Part shown: in pieces, positions 6,173-12,667 of the stretch
Layout of the letters: the number at the start of each line of letters is the position of its first letter
Position numbering within the stretch: position 1 is the stretch's first letter
Origin: an uncultured Lachnospiraceae bacterium
Lineage (GTDB): Bacteria > Bacillota > Clostridia > Lachnospirales > Lachnospiraceae
Assembly: GCA_910585905.1 (NCBI GenBank)
Contig: CAJUID010000054.1
Span: forward strand, 1-12,773
DNA length: 12,773 nt
Direction: 5' to 3'
Notes under the pieces: generated by a model
Database searches by the model: none
What the model was told of the DNA's origin: nothing
What the model saw: the letters and a program-made list of their open reading frames with translations, nothing else
Position numbers and translations under genes: made by a program

Positions 6173-7114
6173 ATGGGGGATAAGATGGATAATAATACGG
6201 TGAAAATATTGCAGTTTGTTGTTACAAACGAAGAGGGCGGGATTCGTCTGGATCAGTTTTTGGCAGGGAAACTACCGGATGCGTCCCGCTCTTTTTTGCA
6301 AAAAAAAATAAAAGAGGGCATGGTACTCGTTGATGGGAGGGAAACGAAATCGGGCTGTAAGCTGGTGGAGGGCAATACTGTGCAGATTGCTGTAGAACCG
6401 CCAAAAGAACTTACTGTGGAACCTGAGAATATTCCGTTAGATATTTTGTATGAAGATGAGGATATTATTGTAATAAATAAACCAAAGCAAATGGTAGTTC
6501 ATCCCGCACCGGGACATTATTCTGGTACTATGGTTAATGCACTATTATATCACTGCAAGGATTCTCTTTCTGGTATTAACGGCGTATTGAGGCCAGGGAT
6601 TGTCCATCGGATTGACCAGGATACGACAGGGGCGGTAGTAGTTTGCAAAAATGATTATGCACACCGCTTTATTGCAGAACAGCTAAAAGAACATTCTATA
6701 ACTAGGACATACCATGCGATTGTGCAGAACCATGTGGTGCAGGAAGAGGGCACAATTGAAAGCACATTGGGGCGCCATCCGGTTGACCGGAAGAAGATGG
6801 CAATGAATGTAAAAAATGGCAAGAGGGCAGTAACGCATTATAAAGTGCTAGACCCGCTTAATGGAAAGTTCACATACATCTGCTGTAATCTTGAGACCGG
6901 ACGGACGCACCAGATCCGTGTCCATATGGCAAGCATTGGAAATCCGATTCTTGGGGATGCCATCTATGGCCCGGCAAAATGTCCGTTTCATTTGACCGGG
7001 CAGACACTGCACGCCAAAACACTTGGGTTGATTCATCCAAGAACTGGAAAATATGTAGAATTTGATGCACCGCTGCCAGAATATTTTGAGAAACTATTAA
7101 TGAAATTAAAATAG
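6173..7114 (+). CDS. rluD: RluD-type 23S rRNA pseudouridine synthase
   Basis: A 313-residue RluA-family pseudouridine synthase. An N-terminal S4 domain (about residues 23-80: RLDQFLAGKLPDASRSFLQK and on) is followed by the catalytic domain with NKPKQMVVHPAPGHYSGTMV, the active-site motif VHRIDQDTTGAVVVCKN (catalytic aspartate D148) and ETGRTHQIRVHMASIGNPIL with GDAIYG. RluD-type enzymes convert uridines of helix 69 of 23S rRNA to pseudouridine; the exact target here is inferred from the family. Bacillus YlyB occupies the same place after lspA. The start is uncertain between ATG 6173 and ATG 6185 (309 residues, better-placed G-rich SD). Unlike Bacillus, pyrR does not follow. No clear intrinsic terminator is seen after the stop, only T-rich tracts. 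Confidence 0.92.
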   Translation: MGDKMDNNTVKILQFVVTNEEGGIRLDQFLAGKLPDASRSFLQKKIKEGMVLVDGRETKSGCKLVEGNTVQIAVEPPKELTVEPENIPLDILYEDEDIIVINKPKQMVVHPAPGHYSGTMVNALLYHCKDSLSGINGVLRPGIVHRIDQDTTGAVVVCKNDYAHRFIAEQLKEHSITRTYHAIVQNHVVQEEGTIESTLGRHPVDRKKMAMNVKNGKRAVTHYKVLDPLNGKFTYICCNLETGRTHQIRVHMASIGNPILGDAIYGPAKCPFHLTGQTLHAKTLGLIHPRTGKYVEFDAPLPEYFEKLLMKLK

Positions 7115-7271
7115 TTTACTTTTAGGGACTTTGCCATGGTATGATAGTGGCCATCAAAATCGTTTTTAGGCGGTGCACTTATTTCATTTGGTTTAGATTT
7201 TTTCTTTTACTGATTTTTTGTCTGCAAAATTGTTCATTGTAGCCAAATTTTTCTTTTTTTTTGCGAAAAAC
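7115..7271. other. A/T-rich intergenic region without a recognisable gene
   Basis: The stretch after rluD holds long T-runs (for example near 7198-7206 and 7247-7262) and only weak inverted repeats such as GCCA/TGGC around 7130-7155. I see no convincing intrinsic terminator or RNA gene. It separates the division cluster from the sensory unit, whose promoter begins at 7272. Confidence 0.5.
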
Positions 7272-7300
7272 TTGATTGATTTTACCAAATATATTATAAT
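7272..7300 (+). promoter_or_regulatory. Sigma-A-type promoter of the SBP-chemoreceptor unit
   Basis: TTGATT (7272-7277), a 17-base A/T-rich spacer, and a perfect TATAAT (7295-7300), 42 bases before the start codon of the binding protein. The quality of both boxes and the exact spacing make this the strongest + strand promoter in the window. No sigma-D (flagellar) consensus was seen. Confidence 0.75.
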
Positions 7301-7305
7301 TTTTA

Positions 7306-7319
7306 TATAAGCGCTAAAA
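7306..7319 (+). promoter_or_regulatory. cre-like operator at the predicted transcription start
   Basis: The 14-mer TATAAGCGCTAAAA agrees with the catabolite-responsive element consensus TGWAARCGYTWWCA at 12 of 14 positions, including the central ARCGYT core. It begins 5 bases after the -10 box, so it covers the likely +1. A LacI/GalR-family regulator such as CcpA bound here would block initiation. Occupancy by CcpA, or by a local LacI-type repressor, is inference. Confidence 0.55.
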
Positions 7320-7341
7320 AAGAGAAAGGGATGGTAGAAGG

Positions 7342-8364
7342 ATGAAAAAAATTAGTAAGTGGAAAAGCATGTTTACCTGCTTTCTTCTTCTGCTCTGTGC
7401 TGTAGCAGTCACAGCATGTGGGAAGGACAGTTCAGAGCAGAAAAAAGAAGGCAAAGAAACGCCTGGCAGCCAGAAACTGATTACAGTGGGGTACGCCCAA
7501 TCAGGGACTGGGGCATCCTGGAGCCTTGCAAATGTGGAGTCAATCCAAGAAAATTGTACAGAAGAAAACGGCATTAAATTACTTTATGAGAATGCGGAAG
7601 ATGACTTTGAAAACCAGATTAAGATTGTGCGTTCTTTTATCGAGAAGAAAGTTGATTTGATTAGTTTTACCCCAATTGTGTCTGAGGGATGGGATGAGGT
7701 ACTGCAGGAGGCAAAAGCTGCAGGAATTCCCGTAATCGTAATGGACCGCATGGTGGATGTAAAGGATGATACTTTGTATCACTGCTGGATTGGATCAAAC
7801 TTTTTGCTTGAGGGATACAAAGCAGCTGACTGGCTGATTGATTATATGGATTCTCTTAAGACGAAAAAGAATACATATAAGGTAGCTCTATTTCAGGGAG
7901 CGCTTGGCGCCAGCGCAGAGACAGGACGCACCCAGGGAATTGAAGAGATGCTTGGCGCTGAGGGGAATTATAAAATCATTTATAAGGAAACCGGTAACTT
8001 CAGCTATGATGGTGGCGTCGAGAATATGGAAAAAGTTCTAAGGCAAAAACTGGACATTGACATTTTAATCTGTGAAAATGATGATATGGCTCTTGGTGCA
8101 ATTGAGGTACTGGAGAAAAATGGGATTAAGCCTGGAAAAGATATCGTCATTGTTTCCTTTGATGGAATCCATGCTGCATTTGAGGCAATGACAGAAGGAA
8201 AAATCAACTGTGATATGGAATGTAACCCACTGACTGGCAAGCTGTTGGCTTCTGCTGTGAAAAAGGTAATCAATGGGGATCCAATTTCAAAAAAGAATTA
8301 TATACAGGAAGAGCTTTTTCCTGCTGACACTGCAAAAGACTACATAGACAACAGGAAATATTAA
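7342..8364 (+). CDS. Sugar-binding lipoprotein, YtfQ-like (periplasmic-binding-protein type 1)
   Basis: A 340-residue substrate-binding lipoprotein. The signal peptide has a basic start, a hydrophobic core (about 10-22) and lipobox VTAC with lipidated C26, a site for signal peptidase II. The mature part is a type-1 sugar-binding fold: VGYAQSGTGASWSLANVESI (49-68), ENQIKIVRSFIEKKVDLISF, EGWDEVLQEAKAAGIPVIVM, DR, then GRTQGIEEML, and in the C-terminal lobe CENDDMALGAIEVL and VIVSFDG. The wording is close to YtfQ (galactofuranose binding) and related hexose/pentose proteins; the ligand cannot be told. ATG 7342 has AAAGGG (7325-7330) 11 bases upstream. No ABC ATPase or permease gene lies nearby; the next gene is a chemoreceptor only 16 bases downstream, which suggests a role in chemosensing. 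Confidence 0.88.
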   Translation: MKKISKWKSMFTCFLLLLCAVAVTACGKDSSEQKKEGKETPGSQKLITVGYAQSGTGASWSLANVESIQENCTEENGIKLLYENAEDDFENQIKIVRSFIEKKVDLISFTPIVSEGWDEVLQEAKAAGIPVIVMDRMVDVKDDTLYHCWIGSNFLLEGYKAADWLIDYMDSLKTKKNTYKVALFQGALGASAETGRTQGIEEMLGAEGNYKIIYKETGNFSYDGGVENMEKVLRQKLDIDILICENDDMALGAIEVLEKNGIKPGKDIVIVSFDGIHAAFEAMTEGKINCDMECNPLTGKLLASAVKKVINGDPISKKNYIQEELFPADTAKDYIDNRKY

Positions 8365-8380
8365 AGGAGGCTGGAATGTT

Positions 8381-10393
8381 ATGAAACAATTAAACAAATT
8401 AAACAGTATTGCATTCAAACTGATTTCAGGCTTTATGGTCGTTGTTGTATTAATCATAGTGCTTGGTGTCGTTTCTTATAACAGTTCCTCCTCTGCAATG
8501 TTAAAGTCATACAAACAAAATATGGCAGGTACTGTAAATGCAACTGCAAACTATTTAAACTTGGGAATGTCCCAGATTGGTGCAGAGGCACAAAAGATTA
8601 TTGAAGATAGTGATTTTTATAACTACTACAGAGGAGCATATAAAAATGATAAGCCCCGTGAGTACATGATGTGGAGTTCCCTTTATAATACGGTGCAGTC
8701 TGCTGCAAGCGCCAGTGATTTTATAATGGCTATCTCTGTATTTGGCTCGTACGGCGATGGAATTTCTTCTGCTGGTACTCTGGAACCGGGATTTTATGAC
8801 ACATTTAACAAGTCATTTTCTGGAAATGCAGAGGATGGCGTGTGGACCAGTTCCCATGAGGAATTGGATTCTCAGCTTAAAATTGACAAAAGCCAGTATG
8901 CAGCTTCCTTTGTGAAGTCTTTTTCAAACTTTGATGGGTATGTTGTAATTGATATTAATGCAAAAGCTGTAACGAATGTATTGAAGGATTTGGAGCTTGA
9001 CAGCCGGATCATAATGGGATATATTGCCCCAGACGGAGAGGAAATCTTAAATGTAGAGGCAAAGGGAAATGTGTTTGCTGGCCAGGACTTTTATAAAAAG
9101 GCGAAATCAGGCGATTCCGTTTCTTCTATGGTGAACTATAATAAACAAAACTATTTGTTTATCTGTTCCCCGATTGCTGATACTGGTTCTAATGTATGCT
9201 GCCTGGTACCGGAAAAAGTTATGCTCAGCCAGGCATATGAAATTCGCAATATGACAGTAGGTATTACGATTATAGCGATTATTATAGCTATTTTAGTAGC
9301 TCTGTTCCTTGCTTTGAATATGCATAAGGCAATTAGTACAGTTGTCGGCGTGTTAGAAAAGGCTTCGGATGGCGATTTGACCGGAAATGTCAATTTAAAG
9401 AGAAAAGATGAATTTGGAGTTCTCGGTAGCAGTATTAACGGCATGATTTCTAATATGAAGGTATTGCTTAACAAAGTAGACCAGATTAGTAGTTTGGTGC
9501 AGTCTTCTTCCGATGATGTATCTAAAACTTCGGAGCTGCTTGTTGTTTCTTCTGATGAAATTTACAATGCTATGTCTGAGATTGAGGAGGGTACTTCATC
9601 CCAGGCAAGTGAGGCGGAGAAATGCCTAGAGCAGATGGATGGATTGTCTGAAAAGATTAATGTGCTGACAACAAATACAAGTGCTATTGAGGCAATTTCC
9701 CATAATACAAAGGATTATGTTAATGAGGGAATTGATATTATTGCAAAATTAAGTGAGCGTTCAAAAGATACACAGAATGTTACGGAAGCAGTTATTGAGG
9801 GGATTAATAAACTTAACAATGAATCCAAGACGATTGAGGGCATTGTTGAGGTAATCAGTTCTATTTCCGACCAGACGAGCCTTTTGAGTTTAAATGCTTC
9901 AATTGAAGCGGCACGCGCTGGTGAATCTGGTAAGGGATTTGCTGTTGTTGCGGATGAAATCAGAAAGCTTGCAGATGAATCTATGCAGGCAGTTGGCGGG
10001 ATTTCTAATATTATTACAGGAATTAATGCCCAGACAGAGCAGACGGTAGAAACTGCAAAGAGGGCAGAGCAGATTGTAGGGGCACAGCAGGAGGCGCTGG
10101 AAACAACAATTAATTTGTTTAATAATATTAATAAATATGTGGAAGACCTGGCATCCAACCTTGATGATATTACAAAAGGAATTGAACAGATGTCTGTGGC
10201 AAAGAACCAGACATTATCTGCAATCCAGAGTATTTCTGATGTATCTGACCGATCTGCGGCCGCCACATCGGAAGTATCTGCTACCATTTTGAATCAGTTA
10301 GATGCTGTTAAGAACTTAAATGGAAATGCAGAGACATTAAATAACAATTCTGGTGATCTGTTAGATGCAGTCACACAGTTCAAGCTGAATTAA
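8381..10393 (+). CDS. Methyl-accepting chemotaxis protein with large extracytoplasmic sensor
   Basis: A 670-residue transmembrane chemoreceptor. TM1 is at about 13-33, an extracytoplasmic sensor of about 255 residues follows (probably dCache-like by size), then TM2 at about 291-313, a HAMP domain at about 313-366, and a long cytoplasmic coiled coil. The hairpin tip that binds CheA/CheW is at about 491-531 (VISSISDQTSLLSLNASIEA, ARAGESGKGFAVVADEIRKL). The C-terminus (QFKLN) has no CheR-tethering pentapeptide. A strong SD, AAAGGAGG (8363-8370), overlaps the end of the preceding gene, so the two genes are co-transcribed and probably co-translated. It may sense sugar-loaded binding protein or a ligand directly. 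Flagellar or other che genes are not in the window. Confidence 0.94.
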   Translation: MKQLNKLNSIAFKLISGFMVVVVLIIVLGVVSYNSSSSAMLKSYKQNMAGTVNATANYLNLGMSQIGAEAQKIIEDSDFYNYYRGAYKNDKPREYMMWSSLYNTVQSAASASDFIMAISVFGSYGDGISSAGTLEPGFYDTFNKSFSGNAEDGVWTSSHEELDSQLKIDKSQYAASFVKSFSNFDGYVVIDINAKAVTNVLKDLELDSRIIMGYIAPDGEEILNVEAKGNVFAGQDFYKKAKSGDSVSSMVNYNKQNYLFICSPIADTGSNVCCLVPEKVMLSQAYEIRNMTVGITIIAIIIAILVALFLALNMHKAISTVVGVLEKASDGDLTGNVNLKRKDEFGVLGSSINGMISNMKVLLNKVDQISSLVQSSSDDVSKTSELLVVSSDEIYNAMSEIEEGTSSQASEAEKCLEQMDGLSEKINVLTTNTSAIEAISHNTKDYVNEGIDIIAKLSERSKDTQNVTEAVIEGINKLNNESKTIEGIVEVISSISDQTSLLSLNASIEAARAGESGKGFAVVADEIRKLADESMQAVGGISNIITGINAQTEQTVETAKRAEQIVGAQQEALETTINLFNNINKYVEDLASNLDDITKGIEQMSVAKNQTLSAIQSISDVSDRSAAATSEVSATILNQLDAVKNLNGNAETLNNNSGDLLDAVTQFKLN

Positions 10394-10446
10394 AGTAAAG
10401 TGAATTTTCCTTGTTTAAAAGCAGGAACAGTTAAATGAATATGGGG

Positions 10447-10476
10447 AGCAATTGTAGGTTTATACCCTGTATTGCT
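10447..10476 (+). other. Imperfect hairpin after the chemoreceptor gene
   Basis: AGCAAT (10447-10452) pairs with ATTGCT (10471-10476), and inside AGG (10456-10458) pairs with CCT (10466-10468). It lies just upstream of the stronger terminator hairpin and may stabilise the mRNA 3' end. No T-run follows, so it is not itself a clear terminator. Confidence 0.35.
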
Positions 10477-10482
10477 ATGAAA

Positions 10483-10517
10483 GAAAATCGGCAGCCCTTA
10501 TCTGGTTGTCGATTTTC
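10483..10517. terminator. Shared terminator hairpin between convergent genes
   Basis: GAAAATCGGCAGCC (10483-10496) pairs with GGTTGTCGATTTTC (10504-10517), 14 pairs including two G-T, with a 7-base loop. The A-rich left arm and T-rich right arm give a U-rich end on either strand, so it can stop transcription of both the chemoreceptor (+) and the recombinase (-). The recombinase stop codon TAA (10498-10500, minus strand) lies in the loop, so its last codons form one arm. The downstream U-run is short on both sides. Confidence 0.7.
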
Positions 10518-11571
10518 TTAATGAAACTGCTGTTGCAGCAATTCGTTTTTTGTCATCCTCCATCGCTGCATAGTGCTTTCTTGTTGTATTTACATCATTG
10601 TGCCCAAGAACCTCTGCAACCAGGTAAATATCACCAGTTTCGCGGTATAAGGATGTGCCATAGGTGCTTCGGAGCTTATGCGGCGTAATATGCTTGAAAT
10701 TCGTAATCTGTCCTGCATATTCTGCAACCAGGTTTTCAATTGCCTGTACGCTGATTCTTCGGCGCTGTATGGAGTAGAACAGCGCATGTTCATGTCCGGC
10801 AACTGGTTCAATCTGTTCTCTTGATATTTCAATGTAGTTTTTTAGCGCATTACAGACTTCCTCACCAAAATAGACGTATTCTTCCTTGCCACCTTTGCGG
10901 ATAATCCGGATTCGGTTCTCACGGAAGTCAACATCTTCAATGTCAAGGCCGACGCATTCAGATACACGGATTCCGGTTCCAAGAAATAATGTAAATATTG
11001 CAATATTCCGCAGTTTATTTTTCTCGTAAAAGCTTTTTTTCCGTCCAGTCAGGCTGTCACCTGCATGTTCCACTAATTCTAATAGTTCGGCAACTTCACC
11101 AGAATCAAGCCTGACAATCTCTTTATCATGAAGCTTTGGCATATCAACAACCGTAGTCGGATTGTTCGTCAGGCGTTCCCTTTTTTGGTAGTACAGATAA
11201 AACTTGCGCAGGGAAGATAATTTTCGGTGAATCCCTCGCTCATCATTGGAGTAATCTTTTCCATCATAAGTATAAAACTTGAGATATTCCAAATATTCTT
11301 CAATATCCACTGGTTCTAACGAATCTAGGTCAGAAAGTGATATAGAAGTGATTTCGCTGCTCTGAAGTGATGGGTTTGCCGCCAGTAGGAAGCGAAAAAA
11401 TGTCCTGATATCGTAGGCATAACCAATGCGTGTATTAATGGATGAAGTCGGCTCGATGCCGCGGAAAAAATCTTTTGCAAAGGGAGGAAATTCTTTTAAT
11501 AATTCGCGCAGCTTATTGATATTTGCCATGTTTTTTTTCTGGTGATACGTTTGATGATTTGATGTTCCCAT
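10498..11571 (-). CDS. Tyrosine recombinase (XerC/XerD/XerS-like)
   Basis: A 357-residue site-specific tyrosine recombinase. The N-terminal SAM-like core-binding domain spans about 18-135 (TRIGYAYDIRTFFRFLLAAN; LSSLRKFYLYYQ). The catalytic domain has R202 (GTGIRVSECVGL), lysine K226 in IIRKGGKE, H298 and R301 (ITPHKLRSTYG), H324 (VLGHNDVNTT) and nucleophile Y334 (RKHYAAM). All catalytic residues are present. The length exceeds XerC/XerD (about 300) and, with the long linker between domains (about 140-185) and EKNKLRNIAI before the first motif, resembles streptococcal XerS (356 residues), a single-recombinase dif system. No phage or transposon genes flank it. The minus-strand AGGAGG (11581-11586) lies 9 bases before ATG 11571, which decides this start over an internal ATG at residue 15. 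Chromosome-dimer resolution is likely but not proven. Confidence 0.88.
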   Translation of the reverse strand: MGTSNHQTYHQKKNMANINKLRELLKEFPPFAKDFFRGIEPTSSINTRIGYAYDIRTFFRFLLAANPSLQSSEITSISLSDLDSLEPVDIEEYLEYLKFYTYDGKDYSNDERGIHRKLSSLRKFYLYYQKRERLTNNPTTVVDMPKLHDKEIVRLDSGEVAELLELVEHAGDSLTGRKKSFYEKNKLRNIAIFTLFLGTGIRVSECVGLDIEDVDFRENRIRIIRKGGKEEYVYFGEEVCNALKNYIEISREQIEPVAGHEHALFYSIQRRRISVQAIENLVAEYAGQITNFKHITPHKLRSTYGTSLYRETGDIYLVAEVLGHNDVNTTRKHYAAMEDDKKRIAATAVSLRKSTTR

Positions 11572-11953
11572 AATATTGTGCCTCCTATATATTTATTCTC
11601 GTGTGCGCAACAGCATTGGAAAGTTTTTTGTATGTATTGGTACGCTAATAAAAATTCTGAAGGAATTTTATATAATTGGTGTGCCTTTTTGAAATATTAG
11701 GGATATTATATCAGACTACTATCAAAATATCAATAACTATTTGAAAAACTGGAGTTTATCCCAGAGTTAAAATAATACATCTTCCTCTCTCTTTTTTACA
11801 ATATATGGGGTTTCCTGTTATATTATGGATTTTGATTGCATTATTTAGTGTTGCAGTCAAAAGGAATTTTACCTCAACATAGTATGTTTCATTTAATGCT
11901 TCGGCCTGTTACAGTACAATTTGATGTTACAGAATCAAAATTATGAAAGACAA
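11572..11953. other. Intergenic region upstream of the recombinase; inverted repeats, candidate dif/regulatory sites
   Basis: About 380 A/T-rich bases with no convincing gene. AAAATTC (11651-11657) and GAATTTT (11663-11669) form a perfect 7-bp inverted repeat around TGAAG. TCAAAATA (11722-11729) and TATTTGA (11738-11744) form another with an 8-base spacer. Either could be a recombinase binding site or an operator. TGTTACAG occurs twice, 18 bases apart (11907-11914 and 11925-11932). A weak minus-strand promoter (TTTCAA, 16 bases, TATAAA) lies around 11670-11695. Positions 11595-11611 match the 5' end of the hairpin element at 3236-3252 in 15 of 17 bases. Confidence 0.4.
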
Positions 11954-11976
11954 ATGCCCCGCAATTACCGGGGCAT
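11954..11976 (-). terminator. Intrinsic terminator of the blaI-like gene
   Basis: ATGCCCCG (11954-11961) and CGGGGCAT (11969-11976) form a perfect 8-bp GC-rich stem with loop CAATTAC. On the minus strand it lies 11 bases after the stop codon and is followed by ATTTGTCTTTC, a moderate U-rich tail. A third copy of the arm, GATGCCCCG (11994-12002), lies inside the end of the coding sequence and could compete for pairing. Confidence 0.7.
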
Positions 11977-11987
11977 CACATGAAAGA

Positions 11988-12359
11988 CTATCTGATGCCC
12001 CGATGGTTTGCGACAATACGTTCTAAATGGGTTAAATCAGAACCAGTCAATTTTTGATTTGCAAGATAATCTGTAATTAGATTAGACACAGAGCCGCTAT
12101 ATAATTTGTCCAGCAATGCCCTTGTTTCTATATCCTGTATTTTTCTCTTAGTAACATTTGCTTTGCAGATAAAACCAGGGTCTTCCCTAATAATTGCCCC
12201 CTTATCAATTAATCGTTTGATAACGGTATAAGTTGTATTTTTTTCCCACCCAATATACTCTTTGATAATTTTAGAAATGTCCTTTGCAGCCAGTTCTTTG
12301 TTAGACCACAATAATTCCATAACATTTAGTTCACCCTCATGTAACCGTATTTCTTTCAT
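11988..12359 (-). CDS. BlaI/MecI/CopY-family transcriptional repressor
   Basis: A 123-residue protein. The winged helix-turn-helix is at about 6-68 (LHEGELNVMELLW; the recognition helix region NTTYTVIKRLIDKGAIIRED), with the dimerisation part at about 72-120 (SGSVSNLITDYLANQK). The size and the W-x(n)-NTTYTVIKRLxxKG pattern are typical of the BlaI/MecI/CopY family, whose dimers repress promoters through TAC-N4-GTA type palindromes. In beta-lactam systems the repressor is cleaved by the membrane metalloprotease BlaR1/MecR1; no such gene, no beta-lactamase and no copper ATPase is visible here. ATG 12359 is chosen because minus-strand GGAGG lies 7 bases upstream; upstream in-frame ATGs at 12389 and 12365 are badly placed. 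It has its own terminator and likely controls itself. Confidence 0.9.
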   Translation of the reverse strand: MKEIRLHEGELNVMELLWSNKELAAKDISKIIKEYIGWEKNTTYTVIKRLIDKGAIIREDPGFICKANVTKRKIQDIETRALLDKLYSGSVSNLITDYLANQKLTGSDLTHLERIVANHRGIR

Positions 12360-12497
12360 TCTCATACCTCCATAAAAAGGACACAGCATCGCTTGTGCGC
12401 TAACAAAACGCCCGCATTTTTGACCACTGTACTATGGCGAAAATTCCTATGGGTTATATACAGAGAAAAATGATTCGTTACTGCTGCTACATGCCGA

Positions 12498-12528
12498 ATT
12501 ATATTAATTCTACAAAAGTAGACTCCAA
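12498..12528 (-). promoter_or_regulatory. Proximal minus-strand promoter of blaI
   Basis: Read on the minus strand, TTGGAG (12523-12528) is followed by TATAAT (12498-12503) with a 19-base spacer, or by TAATAT (12501-12506) with 16. One BlaI-type site fills the spacer and a second lies just upstream of the -35. The promoter is weaker than the distal one, and the start would give a leader of about 130 bases. Confidence 0.45.
12509..12522. promoter_or_regulatory. BlaI-type operator O1 (TCTAC-N4-GTAGA)
   Basis: TCTACAAAAGTAGA has perfect 5-base arms around AAAA. The TAC-N4-GTA core equals that of known BlaI/MecI/CopY operators (TACANNTGTA). It sits in the spacer of the proximal promoter, where a bound dimer would block RNA polymerase. 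Confidence 0.65.
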
Positions 12529-12530
12529 TA

Positions 12531-12544
12531 TCTACACCAGTAGA
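12531..12544. promoter_or_regulatory. BlaI-type operator O2 (TCTAC-N4-GTAGA)
   Basis: TCTACACCAGTAGA has the same perfect arms as O1. Its centre is 22 bases from that of O1, about two helical turns, so two repressor dimers would lie on the same DNA face and could bind cooperatively. Confidence 0.65.
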
Positions 12545-12638
12545 ATTTAGTATTCTCTGTGTTTTCTGTTTAACAAACGTGAATGGCCTTATACAAAAAA
12601 GTATTAGGATATCAAATAACTTATATATGATGATTTCT

Positions 12639-12667
12639 ATTCTACTAGTGGAGTATAAATAAGTCAA
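12639..12667 (-). promoter_or_regulatory. Distal minus-strand promoter with operator-like spacer (O3)
   Basis: On the minus strand TTGACT (12662-12667), a 17-base spacer and TAGAAT (12639-12644) form a good sigma-A-like promoter. The + strand TCTACTAGTGGAG (12641-12653) overlaps the -10 and spacer and keeps the CTAC-N4-GnAG pattern of O1 and O2 with a mismatch in the right arm. Transcription would start near 12632 and run toward blaI with a leader of about 270 bases. Confidence 0.55.

Noticed and set aside
7115..7271. Intrinsic terminator or riboswitch after rluD
   Set aside because: T-runs are present but no stem stronger than 4-5 bp precedes them, and no known riboswitch core was recognised.
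9715..10287. 190-codon minus-strand open frame inside the chemoreceptor gene
   Set aside because: It is the complement of the low-complexity coiled-coil region; the + strand protein has all expected chemoreceptor domains and a strong SD.
10498..11571. Recombinase as the integrase of a prophage or integrative element
   Set aside because: No excisionase, phage, conjugation or att-like direct repeats seen nearby; the gene lies among ordinary chromosomal genes and resembles Xer proteins.
11805..11879. 24-codon + strand ORF encoding a hydrophobic peptide (MGFPVILWILIALFSVAVKR and on)
   Set aside because: Looks like a transmembrane helix but has no SD and no visible promoter; short hydrophobic frames are common in T-rich DNA. 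Possibly a gene remnant.
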